Shown here piece by piece: positions 61,352 through 64,000 of a DNA stretch of 64,000 nt. Source of the stretch: Bordetella avium (GTDB lineage: Bacteria > Pseudomonadota > Gammaproteobacteria > Burkholderiales > Burkholderiaceae_B); contig NZ_CP139969.1 in assembly GCF_034424645.1 (NCBI RefSeq), positions 1,984,001-2,048,000 of the forward strand, given 5' to 3'. The number at the start of each line of letters is the position of its first letter. The first letter of the stretch is position 1. The position numbers and the translations under genes were made by a program. The notes below the pieces were generated by a model. The model was not told the origin of the DNA. It ran no database searches and saw nothing but the letters and a program-made list of their open reading frames with translations.

Positions 61352-62584
61352 TTATCTGTTAGTGGAGAACAGACTGGAACCAATAATCTTCGAGAACGAA
61401 CCCGAAGCCGCTTGCAAGGCCACCTGACGCAACAACAGCTCCGTCGTGGTCGAATACACGTCGGTCTCTTCCAGGTCCGACAACTGCTTGGTGTAAGACA
61501 GCGCGTTGAGCGTACCTGTCGCATCCAACGCATCGAGTTCATTCAGGCGTGAGCCGACAGAGGCGCGCACGGTCAGGATGTTGTCCAGGCCCAGCGACAG
61601 GCTTTTGTTGGCCGTGGCCAATTTATTCACCAACTCGACGCTTTGCACATCACTGCCGGAGATCGGATTTTCCAGCGTCTGGATCAGGTCGTTCAAGGTG
61701 CCGAACATGTCCATATTCTTGCTGGACGGCATCTCCACCTGAAAAGCGTCACCGGCTTGCGGCTTGCCCTTGATGCTCAAGGACACCCCGCCCATGTCAA
61801 TGTTGGCGCCCTCTTGGTACTCCGCCGTAATCGGCGTGAACGCCGGCGAACTGCTCGTGACGGTGTACTCAAGTTTGCCCGTCGTCGCATTATTGGCGAA
61901 GCTGATGCTGAAATCGGCCCCCACAAAATTACCGGCGCCCGGGCTCTTGAGGGAAACGGTGCTGAATTGGCCGGTCCCCTTATTGGCCGCGCCAGCCGAC
62001 GCGATATAGCTCAGCGTGCCCGGAACGGCTCGGCCAAAAATATCGGTACCGATATCGCTGCCAGCCAACTGACGGCTCTGATCTGCCTGCACCATGCGCT
62101 GGCCCTTGTCGCCGTTGTAGCTGACATTGCCGCTAGCATCGATGACAAAGGGCTGAGTATTGCCCTGATAGCCAGAAAACAGATATTGACCATTCCCGTC
62201 GGTAGAATTGGCCAGGCTCAGCAACTGGTCGCGCGCGCCTTTGAGCACATTGGATAAGGTCTGGCGATCGGCATCGCTCATGGTGCCGTTACCGGCCTCG
62301 ACCACCCGCTTCATCACATCTTGCAGCGTTGTCACGGCAGACGACAGCGCATTTTCTTCCGCGCCCAGAGATTGCTTGAGCGTCGCGCGATTAGCGCTGT
62401 AGTTTTTGTTCATACTGGCCGTCTGCGCGACGTTCACGGCCAAGGAGGCGGCCAGCGGATCGTCGCCAGGCGTCAATACGCGCTTGCCACTGGCGAGCTG
62501 TTCTTGCAGGCGGGACAAGGCGGCCTCTTGATTGAGTATGCCATTGAGCCCGTTTTGATAGATCATTGAAGTACTAAGACGCAT
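61352..62584 (-). CDS. flgL: Flagellar hook-filament junction protein FlgL (HAP3)
   Basis: A 410-residue flagellin-like protein joining hook-associated protein FlgK to the filament. The N-terminal MRLSTSMIYQNGLNGILNQE and the helix EAALSRLQEQLASGKRVLTP belong to the flagellin D0/D1 domain; the conserved GQYLFSGYQGNTQPF follows. The C-terminal helices are DLEETDVYSTTTELLLRQVA and LQAASGSFSKIIGSSLFS. The start is ATG 62584 with GGAG seven bases upstream; ATG 62587 just before is an alternative. It starts 16 bases after the flgK stop. Confidence 0.95.
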   Translation of the reverse strand: MRLSTSMIYQNGLNGILNQEAALSRLQEQLASGKRVLTPGDDPLAASLAVNVAQTASMNKNYSANRATLKQSLGAEENALSSAVTTLQDVMKRVVEAGNGTMSDADRQTLSNVLKGARDQLLSLANSTDGNGQYLFSGYQGNTQPFVIDASGNVSYNGDKGQRMVQADQSRQLAGSDIGTDIFGRAVPGTLSYIASAGAANKGTGQFSTVSLKSPGAGNFVGADFSISFANNATTGKLEYTVTSSSPAFTPITAEYQEGANIDMGGVSLSIKGKPQAGDAFQVEMPSSKNMDMFGTLNDLIQTLENPISGSDVQSVELVNKLATANKSLSLGLDNILTVRASVGSRLNELDALDATGTLNALSYTKQLSDLEETDVYSTTTELLLRQVALQAASGSFSKIIGSSLFSTNR

Positions 62585-62600
62585 CATCTCGCTCCAGGGC

Positions 62601-64000
62601 TCAACGCAGGCCCAACAAGGTATCGAACAACACGCCAGCCACATTCAGCACCTTGGCGCTTGCCTGGTATTGCTCCTGGTATACCGCCAGACTGACGTAT
62701 TCCTCATTCATATTGACGCCCGACACCGAGGAGTACGCCGTCGCCTGCTGTTTGACCAGATTGTCGGCGGCTGTTTTGGCGGTTTTCACCTGTTGCGTTT
62801 GCACGCCCACATTGTTGACTAACCGCGAAAACTGCTCGCCCAGGCTGGTGGTGCCGTTGTTCAATACCTTCGCGGTTTGCAGCTTGGCGAATTCCAGGCC
62901 ATTCTGGCCGTTGGAAGTACCGCCCGCAGCATCGGCCAAGGCCCATTTATTGGGGTCGCTCAGGACTACAGAAAGGTCGCGCGCGGCGTCGCGGGTCGGC
63001 TGAAATTGCCAGGTGTCGCCATCGGCCGGCACACCCGCCATCTGGATCGCCACACCGTCGAACATCAGTTCTCCCGTGTTCACATCAGTGGTGTAAGCGA
63101 CATTGCTGTTATCTGACAGGCGCGTCACCGTATAGCTATTCGCGGCCGCATCAAACTCGATCTTGTAACCGCCGGGCTTGATGTCGGAGGCCTTCACATA
63201 GCGCGAGCTGATATCGCCCGTACCGGCATTCTTAGCGTTCGGCAATGCCGATGGCGCCTTCAGCGCGAATACATCCGCGCCGTCCTGGCCACTCAGATCC
63301 TTGCCCTTGGCATTCTGCTCATTGAACGCCAGCGCCAGACCGATCGCCAATTGACCCAGTTGATCCTGCACCGCGTCCAGCGCCGAATTGCGAAAACTCA
63401 GCAAACCGCCCAACTTGCCGCCATTGATCTGCTCGTCTTTCAACTCAATCGTCTGCGTACCGCCATTGCCATCCGGCATGGAGTATGCCAAAGCAACACG
63501 GGTCGGATCGGCAGCCGAATTGACGGCGGCCAGCGGATAGATGGTGCGGCCAGCCAGTAAGGTCTGACCCGACTGCAAGGAAATATTGATCGAGTCGCCC
63601 TGCTCATACCAGCGCACGCCCACCAGCTCATTCAGATCCGCTAGAGCCTGGTCGCGCTGATCCATCAAATCATTGGGGGATTGGCCGCTCTTGCCACGCG
63701 CAATAGTGATTTGCTGATTCAAGTCATTGATGCGTTCCAGGTAGCTGTTCACCTGGGTCACCGTCGTGGAAATCTGGGTGTTCAAACCGTCGCGCTGGTT
63801 CTGCAGCTGCTGGTAGGCCCCGTTGATCTGAGCCACCAGACTATTGGTCTTGCCGGTCAGATCTTGCCGCACCGCCGGATCAGCCGGTGCGCTCGCCGCC
63901 GAGTTCAGGCTGCTGAACATGCCCGACAAGGCGGCGCTGACCCCGACCGTACGATCGGCGAAGAGATTGTTGACCGCCGTCATCTGATCGAGCTGCGTGC
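62601..64000 (-). CDS. flgK: Flagellar hook-associated protein FlgK (HAP1), 5' end beyond window
   Basis: A partial gene; the frame stays open past 63983 to the window end, reading TQLDQMTAVNNLFADRTVGV, so roughly the first 85 residues are missing. The visible part carries the FlgK core: SPNDLMDQRDQALADLNELV, IYPLAAVNSAADPTRVAL and the conserved C-terminal helix SVSGVNMNEEYVSLAVYQEQ followed by YQASAKVLNVAGVLFDTLLGLR. FlgK connects hook and filament. It is followed by flgL, the usual order. Confidence 0.95.
   Translation of the reverse strand, partial: TQLDQMTAVNNLFADRTVGVSAALSGMFSSLNSAASAPADPAVRQDLTGKTNSLVAQINGAYQQLQNQRDGLNTQISTTVTQVNSYLERINDLNQQITIARGKSGQSPNDLMDQRDQALADLNELVGVRWYEQGDSINISLQSGQTLLAGRTIYPLAAVNSAADPTRVALAYSMPDGNGGTQTIELKDEQINGGKLGGLLSFRNSALDAVQDQLGQLAIGLALAFNEQNAKGKDLSGQDGADVFALKAPSALPNAKNAGTGDISSRYVKASDIKPGGYKIEFDAAANSYTVTRLSDNSNVAYTTDVNTGELMFDGVAIQMAGVPADGDTWQFQPTRDAARDLSVVLSDPNKWALADAAGGTSNGQNGLEFAKLQTAKVLNNGTTSLGEQFSRLVNNVGVQTQQVKTAKTAADNLVKQQATAYSSVSGVNMNEEYVSLAVYQEQYQASAKVLNVAGVLFDTLLGLR

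Overview
The window is a GC-rich bacterial chromosome segment, very probably from a motile betaproteobacterium of the Alcaligenaceae. Bordetella or Achromobacter is the best guess; this rests on gene order and protein character, not on a database search. It is densely coded, with no rRNA, tRNA, CRISPR, prophage or insertion sequence that I can see. Only one stretch longer than 300 bases lacks a gene (24993-25765).

Region 1 (1-9141) is housekeeping. It opens with an acyl-CoA dehydrogenase cut by the window edge (isobutyryl-CoA type, valine breakdown). RnfH, RatA and the divergent smpB follow, then a membrane diguanylate cyclase, an SPFH/NfeD membrane pair, and PEP synthase facing its regulatory kinase/phosphorylase. 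A small lipoprotein ends the region.

Region 2 (9207-24992, all minus strand) is the conserved translation and envelope superoperon, read from high to low coordinates: rpsB-tsf-pyrH-frr, a strong terminator, then uppS-cdsA-dxr-rseP-bamA-skp-lpxD-fabZ-lpxA-lpxB-rnhB and a TrmH-type methyltransferase. It joins isoprenoid, phospholipid, lipid A and outer-membrane protein assembly in one transcriptional direction, with many start/stop overlaps.

Region 3 (24993-36725) holds map-glnD-dsbB on the plus strand, a LysR regulator divergent from an HglS/YdcJ-type 2-oxoadipate dioxygenase, and the purF-cvpA-SPOR-folC group.

Region 4 (36967-64000) is a flagellar and chemotaxis island. A sigma-28 promoter precedes flaG-fliD-fliS-fliT. 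An accessory trio follows: a second FliK-like protein, a stand-alone FlhB C-domain, and a small YcgR-N-like protein. fliE then faces fliFGHIJKLMNOPQR, which encodes the MS ring, C ring, ATPase complex, hook-length control and export gate. After it come four chemoreceptors, an OmlA-like lipoprotein, flgL, and flgK cut by the window end.

The points most worth a second look are the FliK-like/FlhB-C/YcgR-N-like trio, an 18-bp-arm perfect palindrome between flaG and fliD, a 42-bp minisatellite inside fliL, an almost identical ~900-bp block shared by two chemoreceptor genes, and a perfect operator-like repeat between the LysR and HglS genes. I found no clearly novel defence or mobile system.
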